A stretch of 64,000 nt of DNA from Mycolicibacterium komanii (GCF_001050035.1 NZ_CVTA01000062.1:1-64000), one strand, 5' to 3'; shown: positions 9,929 through 20,495, counted from the stretch's first letter. The notes: generated by a model from the letters alone, not told the origin. Translations and numbers: made by a program.

Positions 9929-10006
9929 GGATGGCGGTGCGGCGCGTTACTCGAGACCGTTGGGCACGCATGGCACCGACCTATTGAGGAGAGCAGGTAA
10001 CCACCG

Positions 10007-12550
<2,544 letters not shown>

Positions 12551-12571
12551 CCCCGGCATCACGCTGACGAG

Positions 12572-12607
12572 AACGGGCGGTACCCAATCGGGTACCGCCC
12601 GTTTTCC
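12572..12607 (+). terminator. Rho-independent terminator after clpC1
   Basis: A perfect 14-bp stem (AACGGGCGGTACCC paired with GGGTACCGCCCGTT) closes a 4-nt AATC loop and runs into TTTT. It separates clpC1 from the cobalamin-controlled operon. Confidence 0.9.
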
Positions 12608-12638
12608 GTCTCGCCCCGCCACCGCTGGACCGTGTGGA

Positions 12639-12644
12639 TAGGAT
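12639..12644 (+). promoter_or_regulatory. -10 TAGGAT of the cbtB-cbtA riboswitch transcript
   Basis: TAGGAT after GTGGA sits just upstream of the riboswitch aptamer and would start transcription near 12651. Confidence 0.5.
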
Positions 12645-12650
12645 GTGCGA

Positions 12651-12765
12651 TGTTATCGGCGGGCGAAGGAATCTGGTGAGAATCCAGAACGGTCGCGCCA
12701 CTGTGTCAAGTCAGACCCGACGCTCGCCGTCGCCTGTGGATCGGGACGCGAAATCCCGGAAAGGA
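12651..12765 (+). ncRNA. Cobalamin riboswitch
   Basis: The leader contains the conserved core of the B12 element: GAAGGAATCTGGTGAGAATC, then CGGTCGCGCCACTGT, then GTCAGACCCGACGC. The GCCACTG B12 box and the paired CTGG/CCAG of the GGTGAGAATCC stem are present. A downstream hairpin (CGGGA 12742-12746 with TCCCG 12754-12758) abuts the ribosome site GGAAAGGA, so control is probably at translation of cbtB. It predicts that cbtB, cbtA and perhaps the next gene are off when B12 is plentiful. Confidence 0.9.
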
Positions 12766-12772
12766 CACCGAC

Positions 12773-12988
12773 ATGACCTCACCCGAGGCCCGTAAGAGCC
12801 TTGCGCCCGCGCTGGACTTCTCCGCAGCCAAGGCGGTGATGTGGTTGGCGTTGACCGCGTTCTTCGCCCTCCTCGCCCTCTACTTCGTCGGGCTGGACCA
12901 GGGTGCGACATCGGTGTTCGGCAACAGCACGGTCGTGCACGAGTTCGTTCACGACGCACGCCATCTGCTCGGCTTCCCCTGCCACTGA
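12773..12988 (+). CDS. cbtB: CbtB cobalt transporter subunit
   Basis: This 71-aa protein has one membrane helix (about residues 22-42) and a C-terminal HEFVHDARHLLGFPCH, the His-rich metal-binding end typical of CbtB. The family is found with CbtA under B12 riboswitches and is proposed to import cobalt. The ATG follows GGAAAGGA, which the riboswitch hairpin can reach. It is 22 bp upstream of cbtA. Confidence 0.9.
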   Translation: MTSPEARKSLAPALDFSAAKAVMWLALTAFFALLALYFVGLDQGATSVFGNSTVVHEFVHDARHLLGFPCH

Positions 12989-13010
12989 TCCGCGGGGGTC
13001 CAACAACACA

Positions 13011-13808
13011 ATGGAAAAGCAGATCATCGGGCGCGGCCTTCTGGCCGGCGCCCTGGCTGGGATACTCGCGTTCGTCTTCGCCCGCATCTTCGTCGAGCCG
13101 GTCATCGAGCGGGCGATCGGCTACGAAGAGGGCGTCGGCGCCGCGCACGAGGCGATGGAGAGCGCCGCACACGCCGGCCACCACCACGACGGCGTCGAGG
13201 GCTTCACCCGCGGCGTGCAGATGAACGTCGGCATGGGGTTCGGCGTGCTGGCCTTCAGCATCGCGATCGCGGCACTGTTCAGCGTCGTGTTCGCGGTGGC
13301 GTACGGGCGGGTCGGCAACGTCTCGGCGCGCCTGCTGTCGGTCTACGTGGCGGCCGGAATGTTGTTGAGCCTCTACGTCGTTCCCGCGCTGAAGTACCCG
13401 GCGAGCCCACCCGCGGTGAGCCTGGACGAGACGATCCGCCAGCGCACGCTGCTGTACCTGCTTCTGGTCGCGCTGTCGGCGGCCCTGCTGGTGGGGGCGG
13501 TGTATCTCGGCCGACGGCTGGTCGAGCGAATGGGTGCGTGGAACGCGACGTTGGTCGCCGCCGGGTCTTACATCGCCGCGATGGCGGTCGTGATGGCGAT
13601 CCTGCCGACCATCGACGAGACACCGGGCCCGCTGACCGACAGCGCGGGAAACATCGTCTACGAAGGCTTCCCGGCAGACGATCTCTACGAGTTCCGGCTG
13701 TTCTCGCTGGGCACGCAGCTCGTCATGTACGCGACGATCGCATTGGTGTTCGGGGCGATGGTCTCGCGGCTACTCGATGAGAAGCGGCGGGAGCACATCG
13801 CTGCGTGA
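13011..13808 (+). CDS. cbtA: CbtA cobalt transporter subunit
   Basis: This 265-aa membrane protein has about five hydrophobic segments. An early His-rich loop (HAGHHHDG, about residues 58-65) lies between the first two. The N-terminus (GRGLLAGALAGILAFVFARI) is typical of CbtA. ATG 13011 follows GCGGGGG. The open frame extends upstream through cbtB in another frame and was trimmed. The stop overlaps the GTG of the histidine phosphatase, so all three genes should be co-translated under the cobalamin riboswitch. Confidence 0.9.
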   Translation: MEKQIIGRGLLAGALAGILAFVFARIFVEPVIERAIGYEEGVGAAHEAMESAAHAGHHHDGVEGFTRGVQMNVGMGFGVLAFSIAIAALFSVVFAVAYGRVGNVSARLLSVYVAAGMLLSLYVVPALKYPASPPAVSLDETIRQRTLLYLLLVALSAALLVGAVYLGRRLVERMGAWNATLVAAGSYIAAMAVVMAILPTIDETPGPLTDSAGNIVYEGFPADDLYEFRLFSLGTQLVMYATIALVFGAMVSRLLDEKRREHIAA

Positions 13809-14356
13809 GTGAGGTCGTCCGGCTGACGCTCGTATCGCACGCGCTGACCGATGCGATGTCGGCCGGACGATTCCCCACTGACGAGCCGTTGAACTCCGTC
13901 GGCCACCGGCAGGTCGACGCGTCCATCGACCTCGGGGTGGTCGACGCGGCGGTGTGCGGTCCCGAGAAGCGCACCAGGCAGACCGCCGAACTGCTGGGCC
14001 TGCAGGCCGAGGTTGACGCACGGCTGGCCGATCTGGACTGCGGCCGGTGGCGCGGCGACGTGCTGGGCGGGGTTCAGCCCGCCGACCTGGCGATCTGGCT
14101 GACCGATCCCGCGCAGGCGCCGCACGGCGGCGAGTCGGTGGTCGACCTGGTCGACCGGGTCCGCGACTGGATGGACTCGGTGGCCAACCGTCGCAGTCGA
14201 CTCATCGCGGTGACGCATCCCGCGGTGATCCGTGCCGCGATCCTCGTCGCGCTCGACGCGCCGCCGAAGTCGTTCTGGCGCATCGACGTTGCGCCGGCGA
14301 GCCGGACCGTCATGCATTTCCGTGGCCACGCGTGGACACTCCGGGCCACCCGTTAG
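13805..14356 (+). CDS. Histidine phosphatase-like protein of the cobalamin operon, degenerate RHG motif
   Basis: This 183-aa protein belongs to the phosphoglycerate mutase/CobC superfamily. CGPEKRTRQTAEL, DLDCGRWRG, HGGES and the second catalytic His in VTHPAVIRAAI are present. The N-terminal RHG is replaced by SHA (in TLVSHALTD), which keeps the catalytic His but loses the phosphate-binding Arg. Its GTG overlaps the cbtA stop by 4 nt, so it belongs to the B12-controlled operon. A role as an alpha-ribazole-phosphate phosphatase (CobC-like) or as an inactive relative are both open. Function is not assigned. Confidence 0.85.
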   Translation: MSEVVRLTLVSHALTDAMSAGRFPTDEPLNSVGHRQVDASIDLGVVDAAVCGPEKRTRQTAELLGLQAEVDARLADLDCGRWRGDVLGGVQPADLAIWLTDPAQAPHGGESVVDLVDRVRDWMDSVANRRSRLIAVTHPAVIRAAILVALDAPPKSFWRIDVAPASRTVMHFRGHAWTLRATR

Positions 14357-14369
14357 TTGAGGCTGCTGA

Positions 14370-15731
14370 CTAGGGGATGGGCGCGAGGTCGAACGCCTGC
14401 CGCACGATCGACAACAACCATCCCGCGGCGGTGGGGCTGCGGTACCGGGGCCAGTTCAGCTGGAAACTGACCACCCACGGTTGGCCGGTGTGGTCGACGG
14501 CGTACCAGCTGAACGTGAGGTCGCCGGGCAGGTTCCCGCCCTTGGCGCCGATGTATCCCCACTTCGACCGGTCGAGGTCGATGCCGGGGATCGCCGCGAG
14601 GATGTCCTTGACGGGAGCGGCCTCGCCCACCGCGGCCTTCTGTAACGCGATGTGCACGCGGCAGATGTCGTTCGCGCTGCCGTACCACTCGGCTCCGTAG
14701 TTCGACGCCGGCGAATGCGTGCGTTGCGGATCCGGTTCGTAGGGACGGGAATTCGTCTGCTGCAGCAGCTGTGCGCGGCCTTGCGAGCCACCCTTCTCAA
14801 CCGCTTGGCGCCACTGCTCGCGCAGATCAGGCCGCCCCCATCCGACCGAGAACAGCTCGTGCATGGTCGGGAACGGCGTCATGCTGCCCGGGTCGTGGTG
14901 GCCCGCCAAAACCAGCGCCCGCTCGACCGCATCGGTGCCGACGCGTTCGATGAGAAGATCGGTAGCCATGTTGTCGCTGGCCGAGATCATCTGCTGCGCA
15001 GCGGTTCTCACCGAAACCCGGGACCCGGGAGGCAGTTCTTCGAGGCCTGCGGACCCGACCGCCTTGGCCCGTCTGGTGATGGTCAACGGGTCGGTCCACT
15101 TCAGCGTGCCCGCCTTCACCGCCTCTGCGACGGCAAGCAGCACGTAGAGCTTGAAGATCGACGCCAACGGCAACGACATCTCTGTGTTCGTGCCGGCGAC
15201 CACATCGCATTTCGAGTCGTTGACCTTCGACACCTGATACGAGTAGCGGGCCCCGGACTTCGTCAGCTCGGCGTCGACGTCCGACCAGTCGTCGATGTCG
15301 GGCGGTCGCAGGGACACGTCGAACCGGTCGACCATGCCCGCGTCGTTGGTGCGCAGATCGATCTCCTGGGCGACGCCGTACGACGTCGTCACCCCGACTT
15401 CGGCCTGTCCGGCGCGAATCTCCACGTCGGTCACGGTGAACGGACGGTCCCACCAGATCCGGTCGAGCTTCGCAGTGATCTCGTCGACCTTCTCGGGCAC
15501 CGCCATCGTTTTCACTCCGACCGGGCCGATCGGCCAGTCGGAGTTCAGCATGTCCAGCGTCTGCTTGGCCCGCAGCCCCTGGGGCGTATTGATCTCGATG
15601 GGCGTGCCGTAAGCGGCGTCGGCCGGTGGCGGCTCCATCCTGGAGCAACCGGCGAGGCCGACGACCAGCGAGGCGGCGACCGTCAGCCCGAGCGCCCGGC
15701 GAGCGTTCAGCCTGGCCCTACTTGTCGGCAC
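14370..15731 (-). CDS. lpqF: LpqF, beta-lactamase-fold lipoprotein
   Basis: This 453-aa exported lipoprotein has a basic N-terminus, a hydrophobic stretch and a lipobox LAGC (Cys about residue 29). A helical N-terminal domain of the Rv3593 type follows, and then a serine beta-lactamase-like domain. That domain keeps SIFK (Ser191-Lys194), SDN (252-254) and KGG near the end, so it may be a hydrolase; mycobacterial LpqF is not known to be a true beta-lactamase. GTG 15731 was chosen because it begins just inside the end of mhuD (14-bp overlap), which removes an odd Ser-rich extension. Confidence 0.9.
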   Translation of the reverse strand: MPTSRARLNARRALGLTVAASLVVGLAGCSRMEPPPADAAYGTPIEINTPQGLRAKQTLDMLNSDWPIGPVGVKTMAVPEKVDEITAKLDRIWWDRPFTVTDVEIRAGQAEVGVTTSYGVAQEIDLRTNDAGMVDRFDVSLRPPDIDDWSDVDAELTKSGARYSYQVSKVNDSKCDVVAGTNTEMSLPLASIFKLYVLLAVAEAVKAGTLKWTDPLTITRRAKAVGSAGLEELPPGSRVSVRTAAQQMISASDNMATDLLIERVGTDAVERALVLAGHHDPGSMTPFPTMHELFSVGWGRPDLREQWRQAVEKGGSQGRAQLLQQTNSRPYEPDPQRTHSPASNYGAEWYGSANDICRVHIALQKAAVGEAAPVKDILAAIPGIDLDRSKWGYIGAKGGNLPGDLTFSWYAVDHTGQPWVVSFQLNWPRYRSPTAAGWLLSIVRQAFDLAPIP

Positions 15732-16041
15732 CCGCAACGTCGAGGACGACCTCGAACTCGAGCAGCGACGCACCGGTGGCCACCGGATTGGCCTGCTGGC
15801 CTTTGTGGGCTTCGATGGCCGGGCCGGTGGCCCAGGCCTGGAAGGCCTCCTCGGACTCCCACTGCGTCACCACGAAGTAGCGGTTCTCGCCCTTGATGGG
15901 CCGTAGCAGCTGAAAGCCGCGGAAGCCCGGCTGATTGTCGACGGCGTGGGCCCGGTGCGCGAACCGCTTCTCCAGTTCAGGACCGGCGTCGGGCGGGACC
16001 TCGATCGCGTTGATCTTCACCACGGGATTCTGGCTGGGCAT
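15718..16041 (-). CDS. mhuD: MhuD haem-degrading monooxygenase
   Basis: This 107-aa IsdG-like ferredoxin-fold enzyme opens haem without releasing CO and frees iron. Asn11 (VKINAIEV), Trp70 and His79 (GPAIEAHKG) correspond to the Asn, Trp and haem-ligand His of M. tuberculosis MhuD. ATG 16041 is preferred to ATG 16047 because the -10 hexamer lies 7 nt before it. The gene overlaps lpqF at its 3' end and is divergent from the alpha/beta hydrolase. Confidence 0.95.
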   Translation of the reverse strand: MPSQNPVVKINAIEVPPDAGPELEKRFAHRAHAVDNQPGFRGFQLLRPIKGENRYFVVTQWESEEAFQAWATGPAIEAHKGQQANPVATGASLLEFEVVLDVAGADK

Positions 16042-16048
16042 GCGCATC

Positions 16049-16054
16049 AGGCTA
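16049..16054 (-). promoter_or_regulatory. -10 TAGCCT, leaderless mhuD promoter
   Basis: On the - strand TAGCCT ends 7 nt before ATG 16041, without a ribosome site between, so mhuD is probably leaderless. Confidence 0.55.
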
Positions 16055-16095
16055 CCGAACGCACCGCGGCGCCCCGGAGGCACGATGATGTCGGG

Positions 16096-16881
16096 ATGCA
16101 GTCCGCAGGGGGTGGCGACGCCCCACTCACCCACCGCGGCGGCCGGGGCAGGCCGCTCGTCCTGGTGCACGGCCTGATGGGGCGCGGCAGCACGTGGTCG
16201 CGCCAGCTGCCGTGGCTGACCCGACATGGCGAGGTCTACACCTACGATGCGCCGTGGCACCGCGGCCGCGACGCCGACGGTGCCGGGCCGATCAGCACCG
16301 AGCGGTTCGTCGCCGACCTGGGCGACGCGGTGGCGACGCTCGGCCAGCCCGCGGTCATGATCGGACACTCGATGGGCGGACTGCATTCGTGGTGCCTGGC
16401 CGCGAGGCGACCCGACCTCGTCGAGGCGTTGGTGGTCGAGGACATGGCGCCGGACTTCCGCGGTCGCACCACCGGGCCGTGGGAACCGTGGCTTCATGCG
16501 CTTCCCGTCGAATTCCAATCCGCCCAAAGGGTTTACGACGAGTTCGGCCCGGTGGCGGGCCAGTACTTCCTCGAGGCGTTCGACCGCACGGAAGGCGGCT
16601 GGCGTCTGCATGGGCGGGCCGACGTCTGGATCGAGATCGCCGCCGAATGGGGCACCCGCGACTACTGGCGTGAGTGGGAGGCTGTACGGGTCCCCGCGCT
16701 GCTGCTCGAGGCGGGCAATTCGGTCACCCCTGCGGGACAGATGGCCCGGATGGCCGAGGCCCGCCCGAACACCACGTATCTGCGGGTGCCAGACGCCGGC
16801 CACCTCATCCACGACGATGCGCCAGCGGCCTATCGGGGGGCGGTCGAGGCGTTCCTAGCGACGCTCCCCGACCGCACCTGA
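16096..16881 (+). CDS. Alpha/beta hydrolase (Rv3591c-like)
   Basis: This 261-aa hydrolase has an oxyanion HGLMG loop, the nucleophile elbow GHSMGG, a likely acid in the EAGNSVTP region and the catalytic His in DAGHLIHDD. The substrate is unknown; the position next to mhuD is conserved in mycobacteria. ATG 16096 is the only good start in frame. GATGAT at 16084-16089 could serve as a leaderless -10 element. The upstream frame through the mhuD start is not coding. The last 27 bp overlap the convergent small membrane gene. Confidence 0.9.
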   Translation: MQSAGGGDAPLTHRGGRGRPLVLVHGLMGRGSTWSRQLPWLTRHGEVYTYDAPWHRGRDADGAGPISTERFVADLGDAVATLGQPAVMIGHSMGGLHSWCLAARRPDLVEALVVEDMAPDFRGRTTGPWEPWLHALPVEFQSAQRVYDEFGPVAGQYFLEAFDRTEGGWRLHGRADVWIEIAAEWGTRDYWREWEAVRVPALLLEAGNSVTPAGQMARMAEARPNTTYLRVPDAGHLIHDDAPAAYRGAVEAFLATLPDRT

Positions 16882-17109
16882 GGACGGCCACGCGGGCTGC
16901 CGCTCGAAGCGGGTGCGGACCGCATCGAGGTCGTGCTCGATGCGCCACATGTCGCGGTCGCTGTCGAACACCCGCCCGGCCATCGGCGCGGCCATGCGGA
17001 ACTGGTCACGATTCAGTCGGAGGTCCCCGACACGGTGTGCGGCCCAGACCAGCGCGGAGGCCACCAACAGCGGAGACACCAGGATCAGAAGGATCAGTAC
17101 AGTGGTCAT
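16855..17109 (-). CDS. Small single-pass membrane protein
   Basis: This 84-aa frame starts with a clean hydrophobic helix (TTVLILLILVSPLLVASAL) followed by a charged cytosolic part with many Arg and Asp residues. No family was recognised. It overlaps the end of the alpha/beta hydrolase tail to tail. Support is the credible membrane helix and the otherwise empty gap before the GlxA-type regulator. An in-frame ATG further upstream would add 26 residues with no membrane-protein character. Confidence 0.55.
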   Translation of the reverse strand: MTTVLILLILVSPLLVASALVWAAHRVGDLRLNRDQFRMAAPMAGRVFDSDRDMWRIEHDLDAVRTRFERQPAWPSSGAVGERR

Positions 17110-17168
17110 GGCAGTAATCGTTCGCCGAATAAAATCCGGCCAACAGTGGCAGTAACGACACAATGAGA

Positions 17169-17174
17169 TAAAAT
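17169..17174 (+). promoter_or_regulatory. -10 TAAAAT, leaderless promoter of the GlxA-type regulator
   Basis: TAAAAT, a near-ideal -10, ends 6 nt before ATG 17181; no Shine-Dalgarno sequence is present. Confidence 0.7.
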
Positions 17175-17180
17175 GCTGCC

Positions 17181-18170
17181 ATGTCAATCAAGAGCGTATC
17201 GACGCTCGTCCTGGACGATCTGGCGATCTTCGAGTTCGGCGTGATCTGCGAGGTCTTCGGCATCGACCGCTCCGGCGACGGCGTGCCCAACTTCGACTTC
17301 AAGGTCTGCGGTCCGGTCCCGGGCAAACCGCTTCGGACGTCGGTCGGGGCGACCCTGACGCCCGACCACGGCCTCGACGACCTCATCGGCGCCGACCTGG
17401 TCGCGATCCCCGCGATCGGCGGATCGGAGTATCTGCCCGAAGCGCTGGCCGCGGTGCGTGCCGCCGCCGAGTCGGGGTCGATCATCCTCACGGTGTGCTC
17501 CGGCGCGTTCGTCGCGGGCGCCGCGGGCCTCCTCGACGGCAGGCCGTGCACGACGCACTGGATGCACGCCGACGAACTCGCTCGCAAGTATCCGACGGCC
17601 AAGGTCGACCGCAACGTGCTGTTCGTCGACGACGGAAACCTGATCACCAGCGCGGGTACCGCGGCGGGCATCGACGCGTGCCTGCACCTGGTACGACGCG
17701 AACTCGGCAGCGAGGTGACCAACAAGATCGCGCGACGAATGGTCGTGCCTCCCCAGCGGGACGGCGGTCAGCGCCAGTACATCGACCAGCCGATTCCGAC
17801 GCGATGTTCGGAACGCTTTGCGCCGCATCTCGATTGGATCCTCGCCAACCTCGACAAGCCGCACACGGTGGCGACCCTCGCCGCCCGCGCACACATGTCG
17901 GCGCGCACCTTCGCGCGCAGGTTCGTGGAGGAGACCGGCCGCACGCCCATGCAGTGGGTGACCGATCAGCGTGTGCTCTACGCGCGCACGCTGCTCGAGG
18001 AGACTGACCTCGACGTCGACCGGATCGCCGAGCGCAGCGGTTTCGGCACCGCGACGCTGTTACGGCATCACTTCCGCAGGGTCATCGGAGTGACGCCTTC
18101 GGACTACCGGCGCCGGTTCTCCTGCAGCGCAGAGGAATCCGAGCCGGGCACCGAGATGGCATCGGCCTGA
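17181..18170 (+). CDS. GlxA-type transcriptional regulator (DJ-1/PfpI plus AraC HTH)
   Basis: This 329-aa protein combines an N-terminal DJ-1/PfpI-like domain (about residues 1-170, with the nucleophile-elbow Cys in TVCSGAFVAGAAGLL) and two C-terminal AraC helix-turn-helix units (about 215-310). The second reads IAERSGFGTATLLRHHFRRV. Regulators of this type often control amine, sugar or detoxification genes. No target is evident, since its neighbours are convergent mutY and an unrelated small membrane gene. Its stop is 10 bp from the end of mutY. Confidence 0.92.
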   Translation: MSIKSVSTLVLDDLAIFEFGVICEVFGIDRSGDGVPNFDFKVCGPVPGKPLRTSVGATLTPDHGLDDLIGADLVAIPAIGGSEYLPEALAAVRAAAESGSIILTVCSGAFVAGAAGLLDGRPCTTHWMHADELARKYPTAKVDRNVLFVDDGNLITSAGTAAGIDACLHLVRRELGSEVTNKIARRMVVPPQRDGGQRQYIDQPIPTRCSERFAPHLDWILANLDKPHTVATLAARAHMSARTFARRFVEETGRTPMQWVTDQRVLYARTLLEETDLDVDRIAERSGFGTATLLRHHFRRVIGVTPSDYRRRFSCSAEESEPGTEMASA

Positions 18171-18180
18171 TCCGCCGCGC

Positions 18181-19056
18181 TCAGCCGCCTTCGCCGACGA
18201 GCGCGAACCGGCCGTCGGCGGTCTGTTCGATGAGCCCGTCGACCAGAAGCGAGTCCAGCGCACGGTCCCGTTGTGCGGTGTCCGTTTGCCACGCGACGTC
18301 CAGCTGCGCCCTGGTGACCGGGGAGTCGTTGCCGCGCAGCACATCCAGCAGCCTGCCCCGGACCTGGCGGTCGGTGCCCGCATAACGCTGGACGCGCCGC
18401 GCCGGCGAGTCCGACGCGGGAAATCCTCGTGAGCGCCATGCGCAGGTACTCAGCGGGCACAGCCCACAGCGCGGGGCGCGGGCGGTGCAGACCGTCGCCC
18501 CCAGTTCCATCAGCGCGATCGAAAACGTCGGCGCCAGATCGTTTTCGGGAAGCAGTGCCTCGACATCGGCTAAGTCACGCGGCGACGACGAGGCCGCGGC
18601 GTCGGCCCGCCCGTGCACCACGCGGGCGATCACCCGCCGGACATTCGTGTCGACCACCGGAACGCGATCGCGGTAGGCGAAGCAGGCGATGGCCCGGGCG
18701 GTGTAGGCGCCGATCCCCGGCAGGGTCAGCAGCGTCTCGACGTCGGACGGGACGACGTCGTCGTACCGTTCGGCGATCACGGTCGCGCACTCGTGTAACC
18801 GTTTGGCGCGGCGCGGATAGCCGAGCTTGCCCCACGCCCGCAGGATGTCTGCGGCACCGGCCGCTGCGGTCGCCGACGGCGTGGGCCAGCGCTGCACCCA
18901 CGCCCGCCAGACCGGCTCGACCCGGGCAACCGGCGTCTGCTGCAGCATGAACTCGCTGACCAGGATTTGCCACGGGGTGACCTCCGGCCGGCGCCACGGA
19001 AGATCTCGCTGCTCGCGGGCATACCAATCGACCAACTGGGGCACAATGTCGGTCAT
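18181..19056 (-). CDS. mutY: Adenine DNA glycosylase MutY
   Basis: This 291-aa enzyme removes A mispaired with 8-oxoG. LPWR near the N-terminus, the helix-hairpin-helix LPGIGAYTARAIACFAY, the catalytic Asp in VVDTNVRR and a 4Fe-4S loop C-X6-C-X2-C-X4-C (VCTARAPRCGLCPLSTC) are present. The C-terminal 8-oxoG-recognition domain is short. The ATG (19056-19054) shares two bases with the divergent canB ATG, so the two coding regions touch head to head without an intergenic region. Confidence 0.95.
   Translation of the reverse strand: MTDIVPQLVDWYAREQRDLPWRRPEVTPWQILVSEFMLQQTPVARVEPVWRAWVQRWPTPSATAAAGAADILRAWGKLGYPRRAKRLHECATVIAERYDDVVPSDVETLLTLPGIGAYTARAIACFAYRDRVPVVDTNVRRVIARVVHGRADAAASSSPRDLADVEALLPENDLAPTFSIALMELGATVCTARAPRCGLCPLSTCAWRSRGFPASDSPARRVQRYAGTDRQVRGRLLDVLRGNDSPVTRAQLDVAWQTDTAQRDRALDSLLVDGLIEQTADGRFALVGEGG
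19042..19047 (+). promoter_or_regulatory. Candidate -10 CACAAT for leaderless canB
   Basis: CACAAT, with the key A and final T, ends 7 nt before canB ATG 19055. It lies inside the first codons of mutY on the other strand. It is a weaker match than the other hexamers listed. Confidence 0.35.
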
Positions 19057-19675
19057 GCCGAACACCAGCCCAGTGACCGCGTGGAAAGCACTCAAAGAGG
19101 GTAACGAGCGCTTCGTCGCCGGTAAGCCCGTGCATCCCAGCCAGGGCGTCGAGCACCGCGCCAGCCTGGCCGGCTCCCAGACGCCGACCGCGGTGGTGTT
19201 CGGGTGCGGCGACAGCCGCGTGGCGGCCGAGATCATCTTCGACCAGGGCCTCGGCGACATGTTCGTGGTCCGTACCGCCGGGCACGTGATCGATTCGGCG
19301 GTGCTGGGTTCCATCGAGTACGCGGTCGCGGTTCTCAACGTGCCGCTGGTCGTGGTGCTCGGGCACGACAGCTGCGGCGCGGTCAAGGCGACGTTGAGCG
19401 CGCTCGACGAGGGCCAGGTGCCCGGCGGCTACGTGCGCGACATCGTCGAGCGCGTGATGCCGTCGATCCTTCTGGGCCGCCGCGACGGCCTGACCCGGAT
19501 CGACGAGTTCGAGGCCCGCCACGTCACCGAGACCGGCGCCCAGCTGCTGGCCCGCTCGACGACCGTGTCGGAACGGGTGACGGCCGGGGACCTGGCGATC
19601 GTCGGCGTCACCTATCACCTCGCCGACGGTCAGGTGGTTTTGCGGGACCATCTCGGCGACATCGGCGAAGGCTGA
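19055..19675 (+). CDS. canB: Beta-carbonic anhydrase
   Basis: This 206-aa zinc enzyme interconverts CO2 and bicarbonate. The zinc set is visible: Cys in VFGCGDSRV with its Asp-Arg dyad, and His and Cys in LGHDSCGAV. ATG 19055 gives MPNTSPVTAWKALKEGNERF, as in the M. tuberculosis orthologue; an ATG nine bases upstream would add three residues. The start overlaps the mutY start on the opposite strand by 2 bp. Confidence 0.95.
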   Translation: MPNTSPVTAWKALKEGNERFVAGKPVHPSQGVEHRASLAGSQTPTAVVFGCGDSRVAAEIIFDQGLGDMFVVRTAGHVIDSAVLGSIEYAVAVLNVPLVVVLGHDSCGAVKATLSALDEGQVPGGYVRDIVERVMPSILLGRRDGLTRIDEFEARHVTETGAQLLARSTTVSERVTAGDLAIVGVTYHLADGQVVLRDHLGDIGEG

Positions 19676-19721
19676 GGGCGACACGCCGGGCGACCTCGAC
19701 CGATAAGGCATGACCTGGCCT

Positions 19722-19727
19722 TACCGT
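19722..19727 (+). promoter_or_regulatory. Candidate -10 TACCGT for the Rv3587c-like gene
   Basis: TACCGT ends 6 nt before GTG 19734, supporting that start for a leaderless transcript. The in-frame ATG at 19710 is the alternative. Confidence 0.4.
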
Positions 19728-19733
19728 GAAGTT

Positions 19734-20495
19734 GTGCTGGATCTGGAACCGCATGGCCCGCTACCGACGCAGATTTACTGGCGTCGCAGGGCACTAGCGC
19801 TGGGCATAGCGGTCCTCGTGATCGGCGTGATCGCGGCCATCGTGGTCGTGGTCGTGAAGACCACCGGGGGCACCGATACCGAGGGCGCCGAGGCGCCCGC
19901 CCCGACGGCGGCAGGCGCGCCGACGCCGCTGCCGGGAGAGAACCCCGAGGTGAAGACGCCCGTGCAGCCGCCGGCGCAGGACGCACCGGCTCCCACGCCG
20001 ACCCCCACGGCCGCCGTCGCGCCGCCACCGGTCCTCAACGAGGGCGACGACTGCCCCGACTCCACGCTGGCGGTCAAGGGCATCACCAACCAGCCGCAGT
20101 ACGTCGTCGGCGAGCAGCCGAAGTTCACCATGGTCGTCACCAACATCGGGCTCGTCGGCTGTAAGCGCGACGTCGGCGCCGCGGTGCTGGCCGCCTATGT
20201 CTACTCGCTGGACAACGCCCGGCTGTGGTCCAACCTCGACTGCGCGCCGTCGAACGAGACGCTGGTCAAGACGTTCCAGCCGGGTGAGCAGGTGACCACC
20301 GAGGTCACGTGGACGGGCATGGGGTCTGCGCCCGGCTGCCCGCTGCCGCGCCAGCCGATCGGTCCGGGCACCTACAACCTGGTCGTTCAGCTCGGCAATC
20401 TCAGGTCGGCCACGGTGCCGTTCATCCTCGCCGCGCCGCAGTCCCCGGACCACGGCGGTGGCCAGGCCCCGCCGCCGGGACCCGTACCGAACTGA
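19734..20495 (+). CDS. Single-pass membrane protein with extracytoplasmic domain (Rv3587c-like)
   Basis: This protein of about 253 aa has a short cytosolic N-terminus (LDLEPHGPLPTQIYWRRR), one membrane helix, a Pro/Ala-rich linker and a conserved globular outer domain with four Cys (CPDSTLAV, GCKRDVG, DCAPSNE, GCPLP) that may form two disulfides. It is a conserved mycobacterial protein of unknown function next to canB. The start could also be ATG 19710, eight codons upstream. The C-terminal tail is Pro-rich and ends within a hairpin shared with convergent disA. Confidence 0.88.
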   Translation: MLDLEPHGPLPTQIYWRRRALALGIAVLVIGVIAAIVVVVVKTTGGTDTEGAEAPAPTAAGAPTPLPGENPEVKTPVQPPAQDAPAPTPTPTAAVAPPPVLNEGDDCPDSTLAVKGITNQPQYVVGEQPKFTMVVTNIGLVGCKRDVGAAVLAAYVYSLDNARLWSNLDCAPSNETLVKTFQPGEQVTTEVTWTGMGSAPGCPLPRQPIGPGTYNLVVQLGNLRSATVPFILAAPQSPDHGGGQAPPPGPVPN

